A stretch of 64,000 bases of DNA from the NCBI RefSeq assembly GCF_000442255.1, contig NZ_KE557275.1, positions 184,047 to 248,046 on the forward strand, read 5' to 3'. The DNA comes from Salipiger mucosus DSM 16094 (GTDB lineage Bacteria; Pseudomonadota; Alphaproteobacteria; Rhodobacterales; Rhodobacteraceae). Made by a program: the position numbers and the translations under genes. Positions 36,845 through 48,095 of the stretch are shown piece by piece. Within the stretch, counting starts at the first letter, position 1. Each line of letters begins with the position of its first letter. The notes below the pieces were generated by a model, which worked only from the letters and a program-made list of their open reading frames with translations, searched no databases and had not been told where the DNA came from.

Positions 36845-37228
36845 GTTCCAGCCGGTGGCGCACGTCCCCGTTCCGCTGAAGGGCAAGCGCGTGCTGGTCA
36901 ACGGCGCTGCGGGCGGCGTCGGGCACCTGGCGCTTCAGGTGGCAAAATGGCAGGGCGCGCATGTGATCGCCGTCGCCTCGGGGCGTCACGGGGACCTGCT
37001 GCGTGATCTCGGCGCGGACGAGGTGATCGACTACACGCAGGAGACCCCCGAAGAGGTCAGCACGGGCCTGGACCTGGTGCTCGACTGTGTCGGCGGGGCA
37101 GCTGCGGCACGCCTCCTGACCAGCCTGAAACCCGGCGGGGCGTTGTTCATCGTCAACCCGCTGGGCTTTGACGGGCACGCCGAGGCGGATCGGCTGGGCA
37201 TCACCGTCTCCTCGACGCAGGTGCGCTC
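36845..37228 (+). pseudogene. Medium-chain dehydrogenase (quinone reductase-like) fragment
   Basis: The frame encodes the NAD(P)-binding half of an MDR oxidoreductase: KGKRVLVNGAAGGVGHLALQ, VAKWQGAHVIAVASG, LRDLGADEVIDYT, LDLVLDCVGG and LKPGGALFIVNP. Both ends are missing. The N-terminal catalytic domain is absent upstream, and the protein breaks off after ITVSSTQVR, where sequence from an insertion-sequence end begins. It has no start codon of its own and is a dead fragment. Confidence 0.75.
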
Positions 37229-37365
37229 CTCGAGATCCACGTAGCTGAACAGCGATACCGTCACCTGGTCCGGTCCGCGCATCGCCACCTCCATCCATGC
37301 CGTGGTGGCGATGAGTCATGTTCCGCTACGGGCGTCGAGGCCGGAGTTTTTCAGCGGCCTGTTAA
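37226..37365 (-). mobile_element. Left-end remnant of an insertion sequence (DDE transposase N-terminus)
   Basis: In the minus sense the segment begins TTAACAGGCCGCTGAAAAAC (37365 downward), a terminal repeat of the CAGGCnGCTGAAAAACTC kind seen in several transposase families. It then enters a reading frame at 37294 (MEVAMRGPDQVTVSLFSYV, then DLEER) that matches the start of those transposases. It stops after about 23 codons at the junction with the dehydrogenase fragment near 37226-37228. The rest of the element is deleted. Confidence 0.65.
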
Positions 37366-37856
37366 ACATAGGCAAGATACCGGCCAGCCACCAGAACGCC
37401 AACCCAACCAATCATCGAGAGCGCCCCGGCGATCCTGGCGGGCCAGGGAGGAACCGCTGCCTGATCCCAGGCATGGACGGATCGGTAGATGCCGACATGG
37501 AAGATCAAGATGTTCACGCCGGAGATCAGGATAAGCCCCAGCTTCCAAGGCGCCGCCGCGCTGAGACCGACCGCACGGGCGACGCCCGTGAACATCAGGC
37601 CGCCGCTGATCGCCGCGGCCGCGAAACCGACAAGACACAGCGGCAGCACGTTGCGGGTCACCGTGGTCACGGGCACATGCCGTCCGCCCAGCCCCATCAG
37701 ACGCAGGTCGACGACGATCGCCCCTCCGACCAACAGGGCGATCCCAAGGATGTGGAGGCTTTCGAGCAGAGGGTAGGCTTGCGGCGCCATGCGGACCCAG
37801 ATCGCCACTGGCGTGCGTTCCAGGTCCGCGAGCGCAGAGACAAACCAGGCTGGCAA
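37362..37856 (-). CDS. Small membrane protein, DUF6644-like
   Basis: 164 residues with four predicted helices (about 30-50, 66-90, 100-125, 140-162). Motifs such as WVRMAPQAYPLLESLHILGIALLVGG and WKLGLILISGVNILIFHVG are typical of small haem-type or DUF6644 membrane proteins with paired histidines in helices. Function unknown. It follows the DUF6152-like gene by 3 bases. Its stop codon lies inside the insertion-sequence terminal repeat, so the true C-terminus may have been cut slightly. Confidence 0.65.
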   Translation of the reverse strand: MPAWFVSALADLERTPVAIWVRMAPQAYPLLESLHILGIALLVGGAIVVDLRLMGLGGRHVPVTTVTRNVLPLCLVGFAAAAISGGLMFTGVARAVGLSAAAPWKLGLILISGVNILIFHVGIYRSVHAWDQAAVPPWPARIAGALSMIGWVGVLVAGRYLAYV

Positions 37857-37859
37857 GGA

Positions 37860-38372
37860 TCAGTTCGCCGGTTCGGGTTGGCTGGGAAAGGCCGTCAGTT
37901 GTTGCCAGACGCCCTGCCCGTCTTCCAGCCAGAACATCACGGGGCGCAGGTCATACGCGTCTTCGGCACCAAGATATCCCAGCACCTCGAGGGTTTCCCC
38001 CGTTTCGAGCGGCCGGTCGAGGCCCCAGCGGGACATCCAGCCGGGCCCTGCCAGGGTCAGGTGGATCTCCTGGTGTTCGCCCTCATAGGGCCGGGCCGAC
38101 GCCATGGTTGCATCGCCCTCCGACGGGTTGGCGCCCTGTGGCCATGGACGTTCCCGGAACCCATCCGGCAATTCTGTCTGGTCCACGGTGATCGTGACCT
38201 CGCTGTGCGGATTGCCCCAGCGGACATCCGTCACGGTGCCCTGGATGTAATAGGCGCGTGTGGTCTCGAAGCTGCTCCAGCCATGATGGGCAGCCGCCGG
38301 CATCGGGGCCAGGACCAAGGACTGCACCGCGACAGTCGCGGCAAGCGCACGGGGTTTGAGGGATTTCATCAT
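37860..38372 (-). CDS. Exported DUF6152-like protein
   Basis: 170 residues. A signal peptide (MMKSLKPRALAATVAVQSLV, cleavage near APMPAAAHH) is followed directly by the family hallmark HHGWSSFETTRAYYIQGTV and VRWGNPHSEVTITVD. A beta-rich OB-like domain is likely. Two histidines at the mature N-terminus suggest metal binding (inference). It is paired with the DUF6644-like membrane protein. Start ATG 38372 follows CAGGAGAG; an earlier in-frame ATG at 38435 would precede the signal peptide. Confidence 0.7.
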   Translation of the reverse strand: MMKSLKPRALAATVAVQSLVLAPMPAAAHHGWSSFETTRAYYIQGTVTDVRWGNPHSEVTITVDQTELPDGFRERPWPQGANPSEGDATMASARPYEGEHQEIHLTLAGPGWMSRWGLDRPLETGETLEVLGYLGAEDAYDLRPVMFWLEDGQGVWQQLTAFPSQPEPAN

Positions 38373-38632
38373 CAAGCTCTCCTGTTGTTTCGTCGACCTG
38401 CGGGCGACACCGCGAAGCTCTGGCATCAGCAGCACGAACCGTCTCTTATGATGAACAAACTAACCTGAACTCTGCGACGCACTATGCTGCGCAGGACGCG
38501 GACGCTCATGATGGGCGCTCATCAATCTTGCCGGGAAAGCGTACGCCCATGTCAGTTGCCGAGGCCGTCCTGCTCGCGGCCTCGTTATGGGCGTCTTCCT
38601 CAGGTCCTGTCTGGCCCGCGCCGCTTCGAGCG

Positions 38633-38653
38633 CCGGCCCGATTGTCGGGCCGG
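38633..38653. terminator. Hairpin beyond the Gfo/Idh/MocA gene
   Basis: CCGGCCCGA (38633-38641) and TCGGGCCGG (38645-38653) form a 9-bp stem with a TTG loop. It could end transcription of the minus-strand oxidoreductase gene; there is no T-run. The remainder of 38373-38666 shows no gene. Confidence 0.45.
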
Positions 38654-38666
38654 CCAAGAGCCAAAA

Positions 38667-39746
38667 TCAGGCATTCGACGCAGAGCGTTCTATCCGGTCC
38701 AGAACTTCGTGCAATTCTACGGCATCAGCAAAGCTTGGCGCCGTGCGCGATCCGGATCGGATGTCGTTGGCCATGCGGGCATAGACCCCGGCCACGTTGC
38801 GCGCGCCCGGAAACTCGGGCTTGCCCTCGTAGAGCGACGCGTCCGGCATCTGCTCGGTCAGCTCGGTCTCGTCCCCATGCGCGCCCTTGATGGTCAGTTG
38901 CACCATCTGCGCGTGACCAAGCCCTGCGGTGACCTGAATATCGCCCTCCGTCCCGTTGATTTCCCACAGGAAATTGGTCCCACGATTGGTGCCGCCACGG
39001 TAATGGAGCGACAGCGCCGCGCCGCTGGCCATCTGGCCCTGCACCATGACCTGATCAGGCGCGGTCTTCGGCCGTTCCTCACCCGTATCGGTCACCGTCA
39101 CCGTGTCGAAATTGAAGGTCTTGGTGGCGCTGAGAGGGCCGAAATCGCCCAGCACGTCGCGCACGGCGGCAAGCGTATGGCCCATCGGAATGTCCTCCAT
39201 GGTGCCGCCATTGGCCTTGTCGAACAGGTAGTAAAGCGCGGCAGAGGTCGTGTTCGCCCAGTTCCCGCCCGACCCGATGAGAGAGGTCGAGAGCACGCGC
39301 CCGACATAGCCGTCGGCGATCAGGGTCTTCAGATGCTCGACTTCCAGCGCCGCACGCGCCTGGGTGCCGGCGACGGCGACAACGCCCTTTTCCTCGGCCA
39401 GCGCGGCAAGCTTGCGCGCCTCCTCCAGCCCGTTCCCCAGCGGCCATTCACAATAGACATGCTTGCCCGCGTTCAACGCGAGCCTGACCAGTTCGAAGTG
39501 GTGAGGCACCTTGACCGTGACGACGACCAGGTCGATCTGGTCCGAGGTGACGAGGTCGGCGGGCGTGTCGAAGGCTGTCAGCCCATGCGCCTCGGCCGTC
39601 CGCTGACCGCTTTCGGGGGTGCTGTTGGCAACGCCTGTGATCTCGAAGTCGTCGGTCAGGGTCTTCAGCGCCGGAAGGTGCGCGTTGAAGGCCCAGTTGC
39701 TGTCGGGGTTGAGGCCGATGAAGCCGACCTTGATGCGGTCTGCCAC
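38667..39746 (-). CDS. Gfo/Idh/MocA-family oxidoreductase
   Basis: 359-residue NAD(P)-dependent dehydrogenase. The N-terminal Rossmann domain starts KVGFIGLNPDSNWAFNAHLPAL. The family motif appears as GKHVYCEWPLG (EKP-type with W for K), followed by a C-terminal alpha/beta domain (GGTMEDIPMGHTLAAVRDVL). It is close to Gal80-like members. The catalytic Lys of the EKP motif is replaced by Trp, seen in Gal80-type proteins, so it may be a sensor or have altered activity (inference). It is divergent from an AraC regulator. Confidence 0.8.
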   Translation of the reverse strand: MADRIKVGFIGLNPDSNWAFNAHLPALKTLTDDFEITGVANSTPESGQRTAEAHGLTAFDTPADLVTSDQIDLVVVTVKVPHHFELVRLALNAGKHVYCEWPLGNGLEEARKLAALAEEKGVVAVAGTQARAALEVEHLKTLIADGYVGRVLSTSLIGSGGNWANTTSAALYYLFDKANGGTMEDIPMGHTLAAVRDVLGDFGPLSATKTFNFDTVTVTDTGEERPKTAPDQVMVQGQMASGAALSLHYRGGTNRGTNFLWEINGTEGDIQVTAGLGHAQMVQLTIKGAHGDETELTEQMPDASLYEGKPEFPGARNVAGVYARMANDIRSGSRTAPSFADAVELHEVLDRIERSASNA

Positions 39747-40008
39747 GGTATGATCTCCGTGTCTTGCCTGCGGGGCGCACGCGCCCGCGCAGGGGTCTTG
39801 GTGTCTGTTGTGACAGGGGGTGCCTGCCCGATCCGTGCAGCCCGGGCGGGCCCGCGCGCCGAAAGGCAGTGCGCGCCCCCTAGCGGCAGAAGGCGCAACA
39901 CCCTGTCTTGCAAAGTGAAGGTATGCATAGGATCATCGGGCGCCATCATGCATTCTCTCGGAGACTTGCCTGATCCGATCAAACCGGCTGCCCATGCAGG
40001 AGGCCCGA

Positions 40009-40893
40009 ATGCCCGAAGACATCGCAAAGCTGGCGGCGCGCGCGGCCGGGATCGTCGCGCAGCAGGATGCGGTCGACCTTCTGGAGGGCGTGACCCTTCT
40101 GTCCGCCAGATCGACCGACAGCCGCATGGCCATGTTCTTTGAACCGATGGCCGTGATCGTCTTGCAGGGCGCGATGGAGGTCACCATCGGGCAGGCCATT
40201 CTGGACTATGCGCCGGGCACCTGTTTCGTGGGCTCCATCGACCTGCCGGTGACGGGCCGGGTCACCCGGGCCAGCCGTGATGCGCCCTATCTCGCCATCC
40301 GTGTCGCCCTGCGGCGCGATGCCCTGGCAGACCTGTTGGCCGATGCGCCCCAGGTCGCTGCGGAGAAGGGCAAATGCTATGCCTTCGGGCCAGTCGCCGA
40401 GGGCCCGCCGGAGGTTTGTGCGCGCCTTCTCGCTCTGCAAGATGCCCCCGAGGACGCCGCGATCCTCGGCCCGCTGATTCAGCGCGAGCTGCTCTATCGG
40501 CTGCTGCGCGGGCCGCAAGCCGCCGCCCTGCACCAGATCGTCGCCTCGGACCCCAAGCTGACACAGGTGCGCCGGGCGCTGACCTGGATCCGCACCCACC
40601 TGGACGAAAGCGTTCCGGTGCAGGACATGGCCAATTGCGCCGGGATGAGCATCGCCTCCTTCCACCGCCATTTCCGAAACGCCACAGGCATGAGCCCCCT
40701 GCAATACCAGAAGGCCCTGCGCCTTCAGGCCCCCCGGCGCGCGATCCTGTCAGGCACCGAGATCGCCCGTGCGGGTTTCGCGGTCGGCTACGAAAGCCCC
40801 TCTCAGTTCAGCCGCGAATATGCACGGATGTTCGGCCTGGCCCCATCCAAGGACCTGAAGCGCCTCATCGATCAGGACAGCGCGGCCGTCTGA
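40009..40893 (+). CDS. AraC-family transcriptional regulator
   Basis: 294 residues. The N-terminal AraC_N-type cupin domain includes MFFEPMAVIVLQGAMEVTIG and YAPGTCFVGSIDLPVTG. The C-terminal double HTH (about 195-290) includes QDMANCAGMSIASFHRHF and a second motif IARAGFAVGYESPSQFSREY. Start ATG 40009 has AGGAGG six bases upstream; an in-frame ATG at 39994 is less likely. It is divergent from the oxidoreductase gene and probably regulates it, as is common for this subfamily. Confidence 0.88.
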   Translation: MPEDIAKLAARAAGIVAQQDAVDLLEGVTLLSARSTDSRMAMFFEPMAVIVLQGAMEVTIGQAILDYAPGTCFVGSIDLPVTGRVTRASRDAPYLAIRVALRRDALADLLADAPQVAAEKGKCYAFGPVAEGPPEVCARLLALQDAPEDAAILGPLIQRELLYRLLRGPQAAALHQIVASDPKLTQVRRALTWIRTHLDESVPVQDMANCAGMSIASFHRHFRNATGMSPLQYQKALRLQAPRRAILSGTEIARAGFAVGYESPSQFSREYARMFGLAPSKDLKRLIDQDSAAV

Positions 40894-40905
40894 GCCCCTC
40901 AGGCT

Positions 40906-41553
40906 TCAGGACGGGCCATCCGACGTGACCCCGGACAGGATCAGCCGAGCGGCCGCGGGGAAGGATTTGGAGAAGGACTGGCCTTCGAACATGGGGCGCA
41001 TGTCGTCCGGCACCGACGACAGATCCCGCCGCGCCGAAATATCGAACTGCGCCGCCCCCTGCATCGTCAGCATCAGCGCCGTGCTGGCCTCACGCGCCTT
41101 GTGCTCCGGCGCCCCGGTCACCTGCGCGATGAAGGCGGCAACGCGCTGCCCCATGTCCCGCATCTTCCGCTTCTCCGCAAAGAGCGACGTGTCCGGCACG
41201 TTGGCTTCGATCACCGCCACCAGCCGCGCCAAAAGCGGCACGAACAGCGGGGCTTCGGTCGGCGCACGGCCCATGACCTCGATCAGCGTGTCAGCGTTCG
41301 CCTCTGCTTCGATGATCGCGACCACCTGCGCCATCGCATCGACGAAGAGCGCGAGCAGCACCTCTTCCTTGCTGCTGAAGTAGATGTAGAGCGTGCCCTT
41401 GGACACCCCGGCCTCGGTCGCAAGGGCGTTCATGGTCATGCCGTCGATCCCGACCCTGCCAATCAGGCGCTGCGCCGCCGCAAGGATCGCATCGCGCCGC
41501 GCCTCTTTCTCGCTGTCCGAGCGCGCACGCTGCCTGTTTTTCGGCAAGACCAT
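40906..41553 (-). CDS. TetR-family repressor
   Basis: 215 residues. HTH at about 25-70: AAQRLIGRVGIDGMTMNAL, then ATEAGVSKGTLYIYFSSKEE. The effector domain is unassigned. ATG 41553 has AAGGAAGG upstream; the frame stays open further but lacks a better site. It faces the tannase-family gene across a 141-base gap with two palindromic operators, so it most likely represses that gene and itself. Confidence 0.9.
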   Translation of the reverse strand: MVLPKNRQRARSDSEKEARRDAILAAAQRLIGRVGIDGMTMNALATEAGVSKGTLYIYFSSKEEVLLALFVDAMAQVVAIIEAEANADTLIEVMGRAPTEAPLFVPLLARLVAVIEANVPDTSLFAEKRKMRDMGQRVAAFIAQVTGAPEHKAREASTALMLTMQGAAQFDISARRDLSSVPDDMRPMFEGQSFSKSFPAAARLILSGVTSDGPS

Positions 41554-41593
41554 GTCGATTTCCTTCCTTGCACCGGGGCCAGACCTTGCTAAA

Positions 41594-41628
41594 TGACCGG
41601 CGGTCACTATTTATCTGACCATAAGTCA
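41594..41628. promoter_or_regulatory. Paired TetR operators TGAC-N5-GTCA
   Basis: TGACCGGCGGTCA (41594-41606) and TGACCATAAGTCA (41616-41628) are two 13-bp inverted repeats with the same TGAC/GTCA arms, 22 bp centre to centre, about two helical turns. They lie between the divergent tetR and tannase genes. Confidence 0.75.
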
Positions 41629-41694
41629 ATTATATGGACATCCTGGCTGAAATGCCAAGGCAGACACCCCACGAAGACCAAGACGGACACCCCC

Positions 41695-43257
41695 ATGAAG
41701 ACCCAACTGCTCACCCTTGCCCTGCTGGGGTCGACCACGCTGGCCGGTCCCGCGCTGGCCCAATCCGGAGATGCCTGCGCGGCGCTGACCGGCATCGACC
41801 TGCCGTCGACCCAGATCCGCACCGCCAGCGCTCAGGGTGCAGGAACTCTGCCACCTGACCCGATGAGCGCGATGACCGGCGGCTCGCCCCGCCCGGTCGA
41901 GGTTGGCGCGCATTGCCTGGTCGAGGGCAAGATCGAGGACCGCACCGGTGCTGACGGCAACCAATACGGCATCCGCTTCCAACTCCGGATGCCCGAGGAT
42001 TGGAACGGACGGTCCCTGTTCCAGGGCGGCGGCGGCACCGACGGCTTCATCGCGCCGGCCATCGGGGCCATCCCCTCGACCGGATCGACGGCGACCCCGG
42101 CGCTGGCGCGGGGCTATGCCGTGGTCAGCATGGACGGCGGACACAACGGTCTCAACCTCGACTTCACCGCCGATCAACAGGCACGGCTGGACCTCGCCTA
42201 TGCCTCCATCGGCAAGGTGACCGACACGGCCAAGTCGTTGATCCGCGCCTAATATGACGGCGCGCCCGGCCAGTCGTATTTCATGGGCTGTTCCAACGGC
42301 GGACGCGAAGCGATGATGGCCGCGCAACGCTTCCCGCTGGAGTTCGACGGCGTGGTCGTGGGCAACCCCGGCTTTCACTTGTCGCGGGCCGCAGTCGGCT
42401 CGGTCTGGGATGTTGAACAGCTAATGCCGATCGCTCCCGAGGGGCAGCTTCATGCGGCCCTGACGCCCGAGGATCTGAACCTCGTTTCGGAGGAGGTCCT
42501 CGCCCAATGCGATGCGCTGGACGAGCTGGAGGACGGTGTGGTCGCCGCCTACGGCCAGTGCGACTTCGACCCGCAGGCGCTGCGCGGGCAGCTGGACGAC
42601 GACAAGCTGGACGCCCTGCTGGCCATCATGGATGGCGCCAAGGACAGCGCGGGCAACCCGGTCTACACCGGCTATCCCTGGGATCCGGGTATCAGCGCCG
42701 ACGGCTGGCGCGCCTGGAAGCTGGGCACCGCCGAGCGGCCCGCGATGCACCAGAGCCTCAGCGTGCCGTCGGCCGGCGCCGTCTTCATGACGCCTCCGCA
42801 AGAGGTGCCCGCCGATCTCGACTTCGGCGAACTCGCGCGCGCCGTGGCTGATGTCGGCGGATATTTCGACGCGGACGAGACCTTCCTGACGACCTATGCC
42901 GCGCGCGGTGGCAAGATGGTGATCTTCCAAGGGGCGGCGGACCCGATCTTCTCCGCCCATGACATCGCCCGCTGGCATGACGCGGCGACCGAGGACACCG
43001 GGGATGACTTCGCCCGGCTCTTCGTGGTGCCCGGCATGACCCACTGCGGCGGCGGCCCCGCTTTCGAGGATTTCGATCCGCTGACGCTGCTGGAAGACTG
43101 GCAGGACAGCGGCGAAGCGCCGGAACGGATGCCCGCCTCTGCCCCGTCCATGCCGGACCGCCAGATGCCGGTCTGCGCCTACCCGGCCACAGCCGAATAC
43201 ACCGGCGGCGATGAAGCGTCGATCGACAGCTTCGCCTGCGTGACGCCCGCCCGATGA
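41695..43257 (+). pseudogene. Tannase/feruloyl esterase family protein with an in-frame stop
   Basis: 521 codons including the final stop. Signal peptide MKTQLLTLALLGSTTLAGPALAQ. The mature protein carries LFQGGGGTDGFIAPAIG and the nucleophile motif GCSNGGREAM, plus the late FVVPGMTHCGGGP segment with the catalytic His. The frame is broken once, by TAA at 42250-42252 where relatives have Tyr (one base, TAC to TAA). The rest is intact and in frame. The family hydrolyses gallate or ferulate esters or mono-ester plastic monomers. A downstream ATG at 42283 would give only the second part. A recent loss, or a sequencing error, is likely. Confidence 0.82.
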
Positions 43258-43263
43258 CAGATG

Positions 43264-43289
43264 CCGCCGCCCTCCGGGGCGGCGGTTTT
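43264..43289 (+). terminator. Terminator of the tannase-family gene
   Basis: CCGCCGCCC (43264-43272) and GGGCGGCGG (43277-43285) form a 9-bp stem with a TCCG loop, followed by TTTT. Confidence 0.8.
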
Positions 43290-43292
43290 CAC

Positions 43293-43728
43293 ATGAGTAG
43301 ACCGGCGCGCCCAGCCGCAACGAAGGAGACGATCATCACAATCGTGCTTTCCGACTTCAGCCTCGGCCGACGCGCGGTCCTGGCCGGGGCCGGCGCCGCC
43401 CTCTTCCTCGGCATTCCCTACGCGCGATCCATCGCGGGCGAAAACCGCTTCCTTCCACCGCAACCAGTCGTCTCTTGGACCGAATCCTTTGTCGCCGACC
43501 GCCACGCCGACACCGCCCCGCGAGGGCCCTGAACCGGTCGACGGCACCCCTGTCACCCCCGCCTTCGCCCCGCCAGACTACGCCGAGGCCGGGGACGACT
43601 GCCTGGCGCTGAACATCTGGGCGCCCCAGGGCGCCGAGGGCCTGCCGGTCATGGTCTGGCTGCACGGTGGCGGCTGGCAAAGCGGCTCTGGCTCCTGCGC
43701 GATCTACGATGGCACCAACCTGCGTCAC
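43293..43728 (+). pseudogene. Type-B carboxylesterase N-terminal fragment
   Basis: Two frames together encode the start of a carboxylesterase. The first gives RRAVLAGAGAALFLGIPYA and NRFLPPQPVVSW. After a shift near 43505-43535 comes DDCLALNIWAPQGAEGLPVM, VWLHGGGWQSGSGS and YDGTNL. The protein then ends abruptly at about 43728, before the catalytic GESAG part, where IS3-type sequence begins. Both frameshift and truncation show it is dead. Confidence 0.75.
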
Positions 43729-43887
43729 GCCCGGGAGCTGATCGCTGAATGGCGCAACGACTACAATCACCACCGCCCCCACACGAGCCTCGACGGGCTC
43801 ACCGTGGGAGTATCACCAACGGTCAGTCGAGGACCAAACGCTGAACAGAGCGAACTAAAGAACGCGGACTCTATGGGGAGCAGGTCA
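43729..43887 (+). mobile_element. IS3-family right-end remnant
   Basis: The frame reads RELIAEWRNDYNHHRPHTSL and DGL, the typical C-terminus of IS3-family OrfB integrases. It ends in ATGGGGAGCAGGTCA (43873-43887), whose complement TGACCTGCTCCCC is the terminal repeat type of the IS407 group. The left part and OrfA are gone, so this is an inert scar inside the esterase gene. Confidence 0.7.
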
Positions 43888-44310
43888 GCCAGTATCTGGT
43901 CAGCCGCGAAATGCTGGCTTGGCGAGCTCGGATGACCGGGGTCGACGACCAGTTGTCTCGAAGGTAGCGGAGCTTCCGTCTTCCCTCCATGGTAACCGCT
44001 GCCGAGTATGCACCGTGAGCCCAAGCCCTCTGGCATCCCGCTCGTCATCCCAAGGTCCGCCTGCCGCCGGTCATCTCGCTCTAAGCCGCAACCTCCGACC
44101 CTTGGCAACTTCATTCTATGGAGAATTGCTCAGCGCAGCCTTCATGGGCAATGGCCAATTCTGGGCCAGAGCAGAAAGAGGCTGCTGGCCACTTCGCTCC
44201 GTAAAGGCTCTACGCTTGATCAGTTTGCGAAGTAGGTTGCCGCTTTTGAAAGTTTCGACAACCTACTGACAAGTATAAATTTTTCACTTTTAACCCGTCA
44301 TCCCTACGCG
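43888..44310. other. Gene-free stretch beside gyrB
   Basis: No supported gene on either strand; several short frames lack domain patterns. The last 60 bases turn AT-rich. It probably contains deletion scars of the accessory region. Confidence 0.4.
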
Positions 44311-44343
44311 AAAAAATATTCGCGCGGCGAAAAACTACGCGCG
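44311..44343 (-). terminator. Terminator of gyrB
   Basis: On the minus strand CGCGCG (44343-44338) can pair with CGCGCG (44326-44321) and is followed by AATATTTTTT. A second stem CGCGAA/TTCGCG overlaps. Confidence 0.55.
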
Positions 44344-44353
44344 CCTACATCCC

Positions 44354-47957
<3,604 letters not shown>

Positions 47958-48000
47958 GCGCCGGACCCTCGGGCGCGGTGCCGCGACGACAGGGGATCAT

Positions 48001-48062
48001 GCGTATTTTCGGAAAGATGAAAGGGATGCGGATTCCGGTCTTTCATCTTTCTCCAAATACGC
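48001..48062. repeat. Long inverted repeat between recF and dnaN
   Basis: Arms of 23 bases at 48001-48023 and 48040-48062 match as inverted copies except for a few central bases; each contains GCGTATTT and AAAGATGAAAG. The loop is 16 bases. There is no T-run after the stem. The motif resembles a dispersed intergenic element that I believe is common in roseobacter genomes (not checked). Confidence 0.65.
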
Positions 48063-48095
48063 AAAGGCGGCTCTGGCGGACGGGTCGCGGCCAGC

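Noticed and set aside
43919-44269. 116-codon plus-strand frame and an overlapping minus-strand frame at 43767-44114
   Set aside because: No recognisable protein pattern; both lie in scar sequence next to the IS3 remnant.
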